A DNA stretch of 64,000 nucleotides from NCBI RefSeq assembly GCF_049532985.1, contig NZ_CP186693.1, positions 1,364,001 to 1,428,000 of the forward strand, written 5' to 3'. Made by a program: the position numbers and the translations under genes. Numbering within the stretch: position 1 is the first letter of the stretch; each line of letters starts with the position of its first letter. Under the pieces are notes generated by a model that was not told the DNA's origin, did not search any database, and saw only the letters and a list, made by a program, of their open reading frames with translations. This document shows positions 31,632 to 38,807 of the stretch, one piece after another. This DNA comes from Promicromonospora sp049532985. GTDB lineage: Bacteria; Actinomycetota; Actinomycetes; Actinomycetales; Cellulomonadaceae.

Positions 31632-33650
31632 TCAGGTCGGGTGGGTCCAGGTGAGGTCGGGCTGCTGGGGCCTGGTTGATGTTCGGCCGGGTGTCCGGGT
31701 CGGTGGACGGTGTCGTGACCGACGGGGTGGTGGGCTGGGTCGATAAGCGATCGCGCCGTGGTCGTGGGTGGTGTGGCAGCCGATGGTGTAGCGGCTGCGT
31801 GGGGTGCGTCCGGGGGTTGGGCCGGTCATGCCGACCGCTGGTGTCCATTTCGGGGCAGGGGTGCGATCGCGGGCCATGGCGGGGTTCTGGGCGTGGTCGG
31901 TCGACCCGGCTGTGGGCGGGTTCTGGGCGTGGTCGGTCTGCTTCTGGTCGGCTTGGGCCTGCTCGGCCTGCCTCTGGTCGGTCTGCCTCGGGTCGGTCTG
32001 TGGCTGGTCGGTCTGCCTCTGGTCGGCCTGCCTCGGGTCGGTCTGTGGCTGGTCGGTCCCGGTGGATGGCGACGTGTCGCTGTCTGCGGGCGCGCCGGAG
32101 TCACGCGTCCGACCTGTGTTCCGTTCGCGGTCTGGTTCGGTGTCGTGGATCCTGGCCGGTATCCCGCCCCGGTCGGCGCGCAGGGGTGTTGGTGGCATGG
32201 GTGCTACCGAGAGGTGGGTGTGTCCGGTCGGGGTGGTGGTCTCCACGGCGTGGCGTCCGTCGTGCTGGGTGGGTTTCTGTACCCAGCCGGGTGCCTGCTT
32301 GGCATGGTTGCACCGCGCGCACAGGCCTTGCCCGTTGTCCAGGCTGGTAGGGCCGCCCTGGGCGTGGGGGGTGATGTGGTCCAGGTGCCGGATCGGCGCA
32401 TCACACCACAACGTGGCGCACACACCCTGACCCCGAGCCCGCAGCAGGGCTGCTAGACCGTTCGGGTGGAACCGGGACATCGAGGTCGTGGCCACCAGGC
32501 GACCCTGTGGGTCGGTGTAGATGCTGCGCAACCACGCCGCGTTCGTGTCGATCGCGTGCGCGACCAGGTTCCGGGCCACCGGCGCCGGGACCACACCCCC
32601 ACCCACCGGGACACCCTCGGTGATCACACCAGGCTGGGTGCCGCCGGCCAGCAGCGTGTCGTCCGAGACCAGGAGGTTGATCGCCACCGGCACATCCTGC
32701 GCCCGACCCGGGCCACGCCCAGTGACACGCTCGATCAGAGTGTCGGCCATGATCTGACCGGTCCCCCTCTCGTCCCCACCCGCCTTCGTGGCCTCGGCGT
32801 GGTGCTTGAGCTGGGCGTAGGCCTGTACTCCCTGCCCCATCGGCACCAGGGCGGTCAGGTACACCATCAGGTCCGGGGCAGGACGGATCGAGACCCGCCG
32901 CTGCGAGACGGCCCTCGCGTTGCGGTTCACGCACGCGTGCACATCCAGGCTCGCGGCGAGTTCCTTGATCCGGGCCACCAACCGCCGTGTCCCCATCCGT
33001 ACCAAAGCACCCAGGTGCGCGGGGCCGCAGACCTGCTCGTCGATCAGGGCACGATGCTCCACCGACAGGTGCGACGTCTCCCGGACCAACAACGTGGCCC
33101 GCCACTGCGAGAGGATCCCCGTCTGCAACGCCGCGAACGTGTGGGGCATCTGCGTCACCCACACCCGGGACGTGTTGAGGAACCCGGCACCGGCGTGCGG
33201 GGACACCCGTAGCGCGGCACCCACCTGGCACGGCACACCACGACCCTGACGCTCCACCCGAACACCCTGCGCGGCCTCCTCAGCCCGCGTCGCCTCGTCC
33301 AGGGCGACCACCAGGCGGGCCTGCGTCGCGGTCACCGCAGCCTTCACCGCCTCCAACTCACCCAACACATCCACCCACTCGCCCTGGACCTCCCGCGAGA
33401 CCAGACCCGACCCGGACATGTCAGAGGCACCCGGCAGAATCAACCCCGCCAACGCCTCCCGCACCACCCGCACACCGGCGACCCCGATGCCTGCACCAAT
33501 CTCACCGAGCAGGGGCGCACCAGACGCACCACCGCCACCGGCCGGCAGCCCACCACCGGGCAGCCCACCCTCGGGCAGCCCACCATCAGGCAGCACCGAC
33601 CCGGCAGGCTGCCCGCCCGCCAGTCCCAGCACCTCACCCGATCGCGTCAT
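31632..33650 (-). CDS. DUF222 protein with HNH nuclease domain and repeat-rich tail
   Basis: The 672-residue protein belongs to the actinobacterial 13E12-like DUF222-HNH family. A Gly/Leu/Pro repeat leader (GGLPEGGLPGGGLPAGGGG, residues about 23-41) precedes the DUF222 helical domain (about residues 75-340). The HNH domain follows at about 410-460: CATLWCDAPIRHLDHITPH, GGPTSLDNGQGLCARC and NHAKQAPGW, with all metal and catalytic residues present. The last 200 residues are low-complexity, with DQPQTDPRQ repeats, then a basic tail. Function is not established; the family may be mobile. ATG at 33650. It sits between convergent MFS and CDF genes. Confidence 0.85.
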   Translation of the reverse strand: MTRSGEVLGLAGGQPAGSVLPDGGLPEGGLPGGGLPAGGGGASGAPLLGEIGAGIGVAGVRVVREALAGLILPGASDMSGSGLVSREVQGEWVDVLGELEAVKAAVTATQARLVVALDEATRAEEAAQGVRVERQGRGVPCQVGAALRVSPHAGAGFLNTSRVWVTQMPHTFAALQTGILSQWRATLLVRETSHLSVEHRALIDEQVCGPAHLGALVRMGTRRLVARIKELAASLDVHACVNRNARAVSQRRVSIRPAPDLMVYLTALVPMGQGVQAYAQLKHHAEATKAGGDERGTGQIMADTLIERVTGRGPGRAQDVPVAINLLVSDDTLLAGGTQPGVITEGVPVGGGVVPAPVARNLVAHAIDTNAAWLRSIYTDPQGRLVATTSMSRFHPNGLAALLRARGQGVCATLWCDAPIRHLDHITPHAQGGPTSLDNGQGLCARCNHAKQAPGWVQKPTQHDGRHAVETTTPTGHTHLSVAPMPPTPLRADRGGIPARIHDTEPDRERNTGRTRDSGAPADSDTSPSTGTDQPQTDPRQADQRQTDQPQTDPRQTDQRQAEQAQADQKQTDHAQNPPTAGSTDHAQNPAMARDRTPAPKWTPAVGMTGPTPGRTPRSRYTIGCHTTHDHGAIAYRPSPPPRRSRHRPPTRTPGRTSTRPQQPDLTWTHPT
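31983..32072 (-). repeat. 45-bp tandem repeat inside the HNH gene
   Basis: On the plus strand CTGCCTCGGGTCGGTCTGTG begins at 31983 and again at 32028, a 45-base period, with shorter degenerate GGTCGG units on both sides. It encodes the repeating Gln/Asp/Arg/Thr-rich peptide in the C-terminal tail. Confidence 0.8.
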
Positions 33651-33662
33651 ACCATCATCCTA

Positions 33663-33678
33663 TGGCACACCTGTTCGA
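33663..33678 (-). promoter_or_regulatory. Degenerate LexA (SOS) box upstream of the HNH gene
   Basis: Read on the minus strand, TCGAACAGGTGTGCCA has a perfect left half of the actinobacterial SOS box TCGAAC-N4-GTTCGA and four of six matches on the right. It ends 12 bases before the ATG at 33650. DUF222-HNH genes of mycobacteria often have such boxes. Confidence 0.35.
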
Positions 33679-33723
33679 TGCGCTCGCCGAGTCTGCGGGC
33701 TCTGCCGACAGCAGAACCCGACG

Positions 33724-34389
33724 TCAGTCGTCGTGGTGGTCGTGGGCCTCGATCTCCCCGGTCAGGGCAGCCACGGGCACCGCACAGGCCTCACCGCGCC
33801 ACGCCTCCACCCCCTCGCGGACCGCGAAGCCGGCGATCACCAGCGCGGCCACGGCGTCGGCCCATGTCCAGCCCAGCAGGCCGTTGAGCAGCAGCCCCGC
33901 GAGCAGTGCGGCGGACAGGTAGGTGCAGATCAGGGTCTGCTTGGAGTCGGCCACCGCGCTGGCCGAGCCGAGCTCGCGGCCGGTGCGCCGCTCGAACCAG
34001 CTCAGGAACGGCATCACCAGCAGGCTGGCGGCGGCGAGCGCGATGCCCACGGGGCTGTGCTCCGGCTCGCGCAGCCCGGTCAGCGACAGGGCGGCGTCCA
34101 CGGTCACCCACGCGGCCAGGCCGAAGAAGGACACGGCGATGACCCGCAGCGCCGTCCGCTCGCGTGCCTCCGGATCGGGTGCGGCGAACTGCCAGGCGAC
34201 CGCGGCCGCCGACAGCACCTCGACCACCGAGTCCAGGCCGAACCCGACCAGAGCGGCCGACGACGCCACGCTGCCGGCCGCCAGGGCGACGACCGCCTCG
34301 ACGGTGTTGTACGCGATGGTGGCGCCCACGACCCACCGGATCCGGCGGCGCAGCACCAGCACGCGGGCCGGGGCGAGCGTGGCGGTCAC
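33724..34389 (-). CDS. Short CDF-like metal transporter
   Basis: The 221-residue membrane protein resembles the transmembrane domain of cation diffusion facilitators: helix 2 VGFGLDSVVEVLSAAAVAWQ contains the metal-site Asp, and helix 5 region SAVADSKQTLICTYLSAALL the second Asp. About six helices are present. It lacks the usual cytoplasmic C-terminal domain of about 80 residues; instead it ends in an acidic, His-containing EAHDHHDD tail. GTG start overlaps the stop of the CmtR-like gene (GTGA), so the pair is co-expressed: sensor plus efflux pump for a soft metal such as Cd or Zn. Confidence 0.82.
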   Translation of the reverse strand: MTATLAPARVLVLRRRIRWVVGATIAYNTVEAVVALAAGSVASSAALVGFGLDSVVEVLSAAAVAWQFAAPDPEARERTALRVIAVSFFGLAAWVTVDAALSLTGLREPEHSPVGIALAAASLLVMPFLSWFERRTGRELGSASAVADSKQTLICTYLSAALLAGLLLNGLLGWTWADAVAALVIAGFAVREGVEAWRGEACAVPVAALTGEIEAHDHHDD

Positions 34390-34745
34390 GCGCCCGCTCC
34401 CGGGCCGCAGCACAGCGGGACGTCGCAGTGCTCGTCCCGGCACGGGGCGCCGTCGTCCACCGCGAGCACCGTCTCGACCAGCACGCCGATGGCCCGGGTG
34501 AGGTGCGGGTCGGCGATCTCGTACCGGGTCTGCCGGCCCTCCGGGGTGGCGACCACGATGCCGCAGCCTCGCAGGCAGGCCAGGTGGTTCGACACGTTCG
34601 TGCGCGTCAGGTCCAGGTCGCGGGCCAGCTGCGCGGGGTAGCCGGGCTCCTCGATGAGGCTCAGGAGGATCCGGGACCGGGTGGGGTCGGCCATGGCCCG
34701 GCCGAGGCGGTTGAGCACGTCCAGCCGCGAGGAAATGGTCAGCAT
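34386..34745 (-). CDS. cmtR: CmtR-like Cd(II)/Pb(II) sensor, ArsR family
   Basis: The 119-residue repressor is very close to Mycobacterium tuberculosis CmtR along its whole length (LGRAMADPTRSRILLSL, TRTNVSNHLACLRGCGIVVA, EGRQTRYEIADPHLTRAIG). The three cysteines that bind Cd in CmtR occur at the same numbers: Cys57 and Cys61 in the recognition helix region (ACLRGC) and Cys102 in the tail (APCRDE), followed by three more tail cysteines (CDVPLCC). It should leave DNA when it binds Cd or Pb, releasing itself and the coupled transporter gene. Confidence 0.9.
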   Translation of the reverse strand: MLTISSRLDVLNRLGRAMADPTRSRILLSLIEEPGYPAQLARDLDLTRTNVSNHLACLRGCGIVVATPEGRQTRYEIADPHLTRAIGVLVETVLAVDDGAPCRDEHCDVPLCCGPGAGA

Positions 34746-34775
34746 GCGCTGACCATACAGTGATCGCTGACCTAT
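34746..34775 (-). promoter_or_regulatory. Possible CmtR operator
   Basis: CAGTGATCGCTG (34758-34769) is a near-palindrome matching at 10 of 12 positions. CGCTGACC occurs at 34747 and again at 34765 on the plus strand. It lies just before the cmtR start and reaches the stop of the upstream monooxygenase gene. Tentative. Confidence 0.35.
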
Positions 34776-36262
34776 GGCGAGGCCGCCCGCGACGGCTCCG
34801 CGGCGAACGGCAGCGGGTCGAACACGCCGAACCGCGCACGGAACTCGCTCGCCCGCCCGGGCCACAGCAGCGTGAGCCGGCCCGACCGTTCGTCGACGTA
34901 CCAGCTCCGGCAGCCGCCCCGCAGCCACACCGTCCCCGCGGCCAGCCGGTCCACCTCGCGGGTGTAGGCGGCCTCGGCCGCCGCCGAGACCTCCAGCGGG
35001 CCGCCGGTCGCGTCCAGGTGGTCGAGCGCGCCGAGCACGTAGCCGATCTGCGCCTCGATCACCTCCAGCGCCGAGTGGTGCCCCAGCCCCGCGTTGGGGC
35101 CGTCCAGCACGAACAGGTTCGGGAACCCGTGCACCACCGTGGAGGCGTGGCTCGTCATGCCGTCCGCCCAGTGCTCGGCCAGCGTGCGCCCGTCGCGACC
35201 CGTCACCAGGTCCGCGAACGGCGGGCGTGTGGTCTCGAACCCCGTGGCCAGCACCAGCACGTCCACCTCGTACCGCGCGCCCGACGCCGCGACGACCGTC
35301 GACCCCTCGACCGCCACCGGGGCGCTGGGCTCCAGCGTGACGTGCGGCCGCTGGAGGGCCGGGTACCAGTCGTCGCTGAACAGCGCGCGCTTGCAGCCCA
35401 CGGCGTAGTCCGGGGTGAGCAGCGCCCGCAGGGCCGGGTCCGGCACCTGGGCGTGCAGGTGCGCCCGTGCCTGCTCGCGCAGCACCGCCTCGGCGGCGCT
35501 CCCCGCCACGCGCGCGTCGAACAGGTGCTCCGCCTCCTCCGCGAGCGCCGCCCGGTCGGGCGGAGCCTCGCCGGGCGCGTACGCGCGGTCGCCGCGCGGC
35601 AGCACCCACGGCGGCGTGCGCTGCAGCACGACGACGGACGCCGCCCGCTCGGCCACCTCGGGCACGAGCTGCACGGCGCTGGCGCCGGTGCCGACCACGC
35701 CGACCCGCAGCCCGTCCAGCGACCGGGCGTCCCAGCGCGCGGAGTGGAACATGCGGCCGGGGAACGTGCCGAGCCCCGGGATGTCGGGCACGCGGGGCTC
35801 GCTGAGCCGCCCGACGGCGGTGACCAGCACCCGAGCCGTCAGCGGCCCGCGGGACGTGGACAGGTGCCAGGTGGCGGCGTCGTCGTCCCAGCGGGCGGCC
35901 GTGAGGCCGGTGCCCAGGCGCAGGTGCGGGCCCAGGCCCTCGGAGCGGGCCACGTCGCGGACGTACCGGTGGATCTCGGCGCCCGGGGCGAACACCCGTG
36001 ACCAGGCGGGCTGGGGCAGGAACGAGTAGGAGTACAGCGCGCTCGGGATGTCGCACGCGACACCCGGGTAGACGTTGTCGCGCCAGGTGCCGCCCACGTC
36101 GTCGGCCCGTTCCAGGACGGTGAAGCCGGGGCGTCCGGCGCGCCGGAGGCGGGCGCCGAGCCCGACGCCGGCCAGGCCCGCGCCCACGATCGCCACGTCG
36201 ACGTCGGGGCCCGCGCCGTCGGGGTGGGCCGGGCCGCTGTGCTCCGGGTGCGCCGTCGTCAC
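34772..36262 (-). CDS. FMO/Baeyer-Villiger-type flavin monooxygenase
   Basis: The 496-residue protein is a class B flavoprotein monooxygenase. It has the FAD motif VAIVGAGLAGVGLGARLRRA, the second Rossmann motif VGVVGTGASAVQLVPEVAE for NADPH, the family fingerprint between them as FPGRMFHSARWD (F-x-G-x-x-x-H-x-x-x-W-D form), GGTWRDNVYPGVACDIPSAL, and ATGFETTRPPF near the end. Enzymes of this kind oxidise ketones to esters or N/S-containing compounds. GTG start overlaps the fbiC stop by 4 bases, so it is translated from the fbiC transcript. Substrate unknown. Confidence 0.9.
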   Translation of the reverse strand: MTTAHPEHSGPAHPDGAGPDVDVAIVGAGLAGVGLGARLRRAGRPGFTVLERADDVGGTWRDNVYPGVACDIPSALYSYSFLPQPAWSRVFAPGAEIHRYVRDVARSEGLGPHLRLGTGLTAARWDDDAATWHLSTSRGPLTARVLVTAVGRLSEPRVPDIPGLGTFPGRMFHSARWDARSLDGLRVGVVGTGASAVQLVPEVAERAASVVVLQRTPPWVLPRGDRAYAPGEAPPDRAALAEEAEHLFDARVAGSAAEAVLREQARAHLHAQVPDPALRALLTPDYAVGCKRALFSDDWYPALQRPHVTLEPSAPVAVEGSTVVAASGARYEVDVLVLATGFETTRPPFADLVTGRDGRTLAEHWADGMTSHASTVVHGFPNLFVLDGPNAGLGHHSALEVIEAQIGYVLGALDHLDATGGPLEVSAAAEAAYTREVDRLAAGTVWLRGGCRSWYVDERSGRLTLLWPGRASEFRARFGVFDPLPFAAEPSRAASP

Positions 36263-38682
36263 CTCACCTGCTCGTACGTGGTGGTGCGCTGGCGGACGGG
36301 TCGGCCGAGCTCGGCGGCCAGCCGGGTCACGTCGGCGACCGTGAGCTCGCGGCCCTGTTCGGGGCCGGCGTCGGGGTCGAGCACGCCGTCGAGCAGCACG
36401 CCGCCCAGGTCGTCGGCACCGCCCGCGAGCACGCGCTGTGCCCCGCGCATGCCGAGCTTGGTCCAGGCCGCCTGCACGTGGTCGATGCGCCCCGCGAGCA
36501 GGAGGCGCGCCACGGCGTGCAGGGCGCGGCTCTCGCGCGGGGTCGCGGCGCGGGCGCCGGGCACCGGCACGGGGGACTCCGTGGGGAGCCACGGCATGGG
36601 GATCAGCTCGGTGAAGCCGCCGGTCGCGTCCTGGACGCGCGCCAGGGTGCGCAGGTGCCGCACCTGGTCGCGGGCCGACTCGACGTGGCCGTACACGATC
36701 GTCGCCGTCGAGCGCAGGCCCGCGGTGTGCGCCGCGGCGACGAGCTCGACCCAGCGGTCCGCCGGGATGTCGGTGCCGCCGGTGAGCAGGTCGCGGACCC
36801 GGTCGTCGAGGATGCGCGCGCCGGTGCCCGGCACGGTGTCGACGCCGGCCGCCCGCAGCTCGGCCAGCCAGTCCGCGAGCGGCAGGCCCGCGCGGGCGGC
36901 GCCGTCGGCGAGCTCGGCGGGGCGGAAGGCGTGCAGGTGCAGGCCGGGGCCGCCGCGCTTCACGGCGCGGGCCAGGTCGAGGTAGGCGTCGGCGCCCTGG
37001 TCGGCGGGTGGCACGCCCTGCGCGCACACCTCCGTGGCGCCCAGCGCGACGGCCTCGGCCGCGAGCTCGGCGACCCGCTCGGGCGGCAGGCCCAGCGACG
37101 CGTCGATGTTGCGGTTCACGGCGTAGGTCACGGCGTCGCCCACCTGCTCGCGGCGCACCTGGTCGGCGAGCGCGGTGAGGTCCTCGAGGTCGGCGCCGTC
37201 GGCCCCGAGCAGCTCGACCCAGGCGGCGTCGTCCGCCCCACGGGGGTCACTCCGGACATCGCTCAACAACGCCCCCAACCGCCCGCCTCCGTCGAGTGCT
37301 GGGTATCCGCCCTTCCGGGGCGCTGAGGAGGGCGAATGTCCAGCACTCGACGAAGCGGCTGGCGTGGGCGGGACGGGGGAGGAGGGAAACTCGCCCAGGA
37401 GTGCGTCGTGGCGGGCCAGGCCGTAGTCGTCCGCCTGGGCCAGGACGCGGTCGCGGAGGCGGTCGTCGATCCAGTCGGCGCCGGCGCGGGCCTCGCGCAG
37501 GTAGTGCGGGTGGGCGGTCAGGCGCTCGCGCAGCGCGTAGCCGCTCTCGGCGGTGAGCCGGGCCAGGTCCTCGATGTGCGGCCAGGGCCGCTCGGGGTTC
37601 ACGTGGTCCGGGGTGAGCGGGCTGACGCCGCCCCAGTCGTCGATGCCGGCGCGCACCAGGAGCTGGAGCTCGGCGGCGTCGGTCAGGTTCGGCGGGGCCT
37701 GCACGCGCATCCCCGGGCCGAGCAGCACCCGCGTGACGGCGACGGCGGCCGCGTACTCCTGCGTCCCCAGGTCGGCGGCGCCCATCATGGCGGTGGCCGA
37801 CTTGGCGCGGAAGTTCTGCACGATCACCTCCTGCACGTGACCGTGCCGGGCGTGCGCGTCGCGCAGGGCCAGGATCGAGTCCACGCGCTCGGCGGAGTTC
37901 TCGCCGATGCCCAGCAGCACGCCGGTGGTGAACGGGATGCGGGATCGGCCCGCGTCCTCGATCACGCGCAGCCGCAGGGCCGGGTCCTTGTCGGGGGACC
38001 CGAAGTGGGCCTCGCCCTTCTCGGTCCACAGCCGCGACGAGGTGGTCTCCAGCATCATGCCCATGGACGGGCCGACCGGCTTGAGCCGCTGCAGCTCCGC
38101 CCACGACATGACGCCAGGGTTGAGGTGAGGGAGCAGGCCCGTCTCGTCCAGGATCAGGCGCGCCATGTGGCCCACGTAGTCGAGCGTCGAGGCGTAGCCG
38201 TGGTCGTCGAGCCACTGCCGGGCCACCGGCCAGCGGTTCTCCGGCCGGTCGCCGAGGGTGAGCAGGGCCTCCTTGCAGCCCAGCGCGGCGCCCTGCCGGG
38301 CGACCTCCAGCACCTCGTCGGCCGACATGTACGGCGAGATGCCGGCCTTGGCGAGCTTGCCCGGCGTCTGCACGAAGATGCAGTAGTGGCAGCGGTCCTG
38401 GCACAGGTGCGTCAGCGGCACGAACACCTTGCGGGAGTACGTGATGACGCCGGGCCGGCCCGCGTCCCGCAGACCCTCGTCCCGGAGCGCCCCGGCCACG
38501 GCGAGGAGCCGGTCCAGGTCGGTGTCGCGCGCGTGCAGCAGCAGCTCGGCGTCGGCGCGACCGGGCGGCGCGCCCCCGCCGTCCTCCAGCCGGCCGAGCG
38601 CCCCCGCCAGGACGCCGGGTTCCGGGGGAGGCGGCTGGTCGGCGTCGCGGGAGGGAACACGCAGGGACAGCGGAACGGTCAT
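36259..38682 (-). CDS. fbiC: FbiC (CofG-CofH fusion) for coenzyme F420, CofH half lacks its Fe-S cysteines
   Basis: FbiC makes the deazaflavin Fo from a riboflavin precursor and tyrosine using two radical-SAM domains. The 807-residue protein has an intact CofG half with the cluster motif Cys94-x3-Cys98-x2-Cys101 (THLCQDRCHYC). The CofH half starts near residue 515 (VGDAVTYAVNRNI) but then jumps to DASLGLPPERVAELAAEA: the block of about 25 residues that should carry the second C-x3-C-x2-C is absent, in frame. Later CofH text is normal (GATEVCAQG, HLHAFRPAEL, VYGHVES, ending RQRTTTYEQ). The linker holds an inserted-looking inverted repeat. Family length is about 850. Stop overlaps the monooxygenase gene (GTGA). 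Confidence 0.9.
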   Translation of the reverse strand: MTVPLSLRVPSRDADQPPPPEPGVLAGALGRLEDGGGAPPGRADAELLLHARDTDLDRLLAVAGALRDEGLRDAGRPGVITYSRKVFVPLTHLCQDRCHYCIFVQTPGKLAKAGISPYMSADEVLEVARQGAALGCKEALLTLGDRPENRWPVARQWLDDHGYASTLDYVGHMARLILDETGLLPHLNPGVMSWAELQRLKPVGPSMGMMLETTSSRLWTEKGEAHFGSPDKDPALRLRVIEDAGRSRIPFTTGVLLGIGENSAERVDSILALRDAHARHGHVQEVIVQNFRAKSATAMMGAADLGTQEYAAAVAVTRVLLGPGMRVQAPPNLTDAAELQLLVRAGIDDWGGVSPLTPDHVNPERPWPHIEDLARLTAESGYALRERLTAHPHYLREARAGADWIDDRLRDRVLAQADDYGLARHDALLGEFPSSPVPPTPAASSSAGHSPSSAPRKGGYPALDGGGRLGALLSDVRSDPRGADDAAWVELLGADGADLEDLTALADQVRREQVGDAVTYAVNRNIDASLGLPPERVAELAAEAVALGATEVCAQGVPPADQGADAYLDLARAVKRGGPGLHLHAFRPAELADGAARAGLPLADWLAELRAAGVDTVPGTGARILDDRVRDLLTGGTDIPADRWVELVAAAHTAGLRSTATIVYGHVESARDQVRHLRTLARVQDATGGFTELIPMPWLPTESPVPVPGARAATPRESRALHAVARLLLAGRIDHVQAAWTKLGMRGAQRVLAGGADDLGGVLLDGVLDPDAGPEQGRELTVADVTRLAAELGRPVRQRTTTYEQVR
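37291..37351. repeat. REP-like inverted repeat inside fbiC
   Basis: GTCGAGTGCTGG (37291-37302) pairs perfectly with CCAGCACTCGAC (37340-37351); pairing continues inward to 37315/37327 with one mismatch and a few G-U pairs, leaving an 11-base loop. It falls in the Ser/Pro-rich linker between the CofG and CofH domains, as expected for a tolerated insertion of a mobile palindromic unit. Confidence 0.8.
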
Positions 38683-38747
38683 CAGCCCACCTCGGGTACG
38701 GGAACCGGATCGTGAGGGTCCGGAGGGGACGAGGCGACACTACGTCA

Positions 38748-38796
38748 TCGGGCGGGGCGTCCACGGGGGCGCCCGGGAACCGGCGCCCCCGCCCGA
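38748..38796 (-). terminator. GC-rich hairpin after the GH2 gene
   Basis: TCGGGCGGGG (38748-38757) pairs with CCCCGCCCGA (38787-38796), with further pairs after a one-base bulge. It lies 12 bases after the GH2 stop on the minus strand, before fbiC. No U-tract. The rest of the 125-base gap shows nothing else. Confidence 0.6.
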
Positions 38797-38807
38797 CGAC
38801 GGCGACC

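Noticed and set aside
31910..32072. Possible CRISPR array
   Set aside because: Repeats are directly tandem with a 45-base period, have no unique spacers and are in coding frame.
31826..32104. Small repeat protein rich in RPTRG units on the minus strand
   Set aside because: It is another frame of the 45-base repeats in the HNH gene.
33662..33922. 86-codon open frame starting at 33662
   Set aside because: No family resemblance, overlaps the CDF gene antisense and begins in the promoter of the HNH gene.
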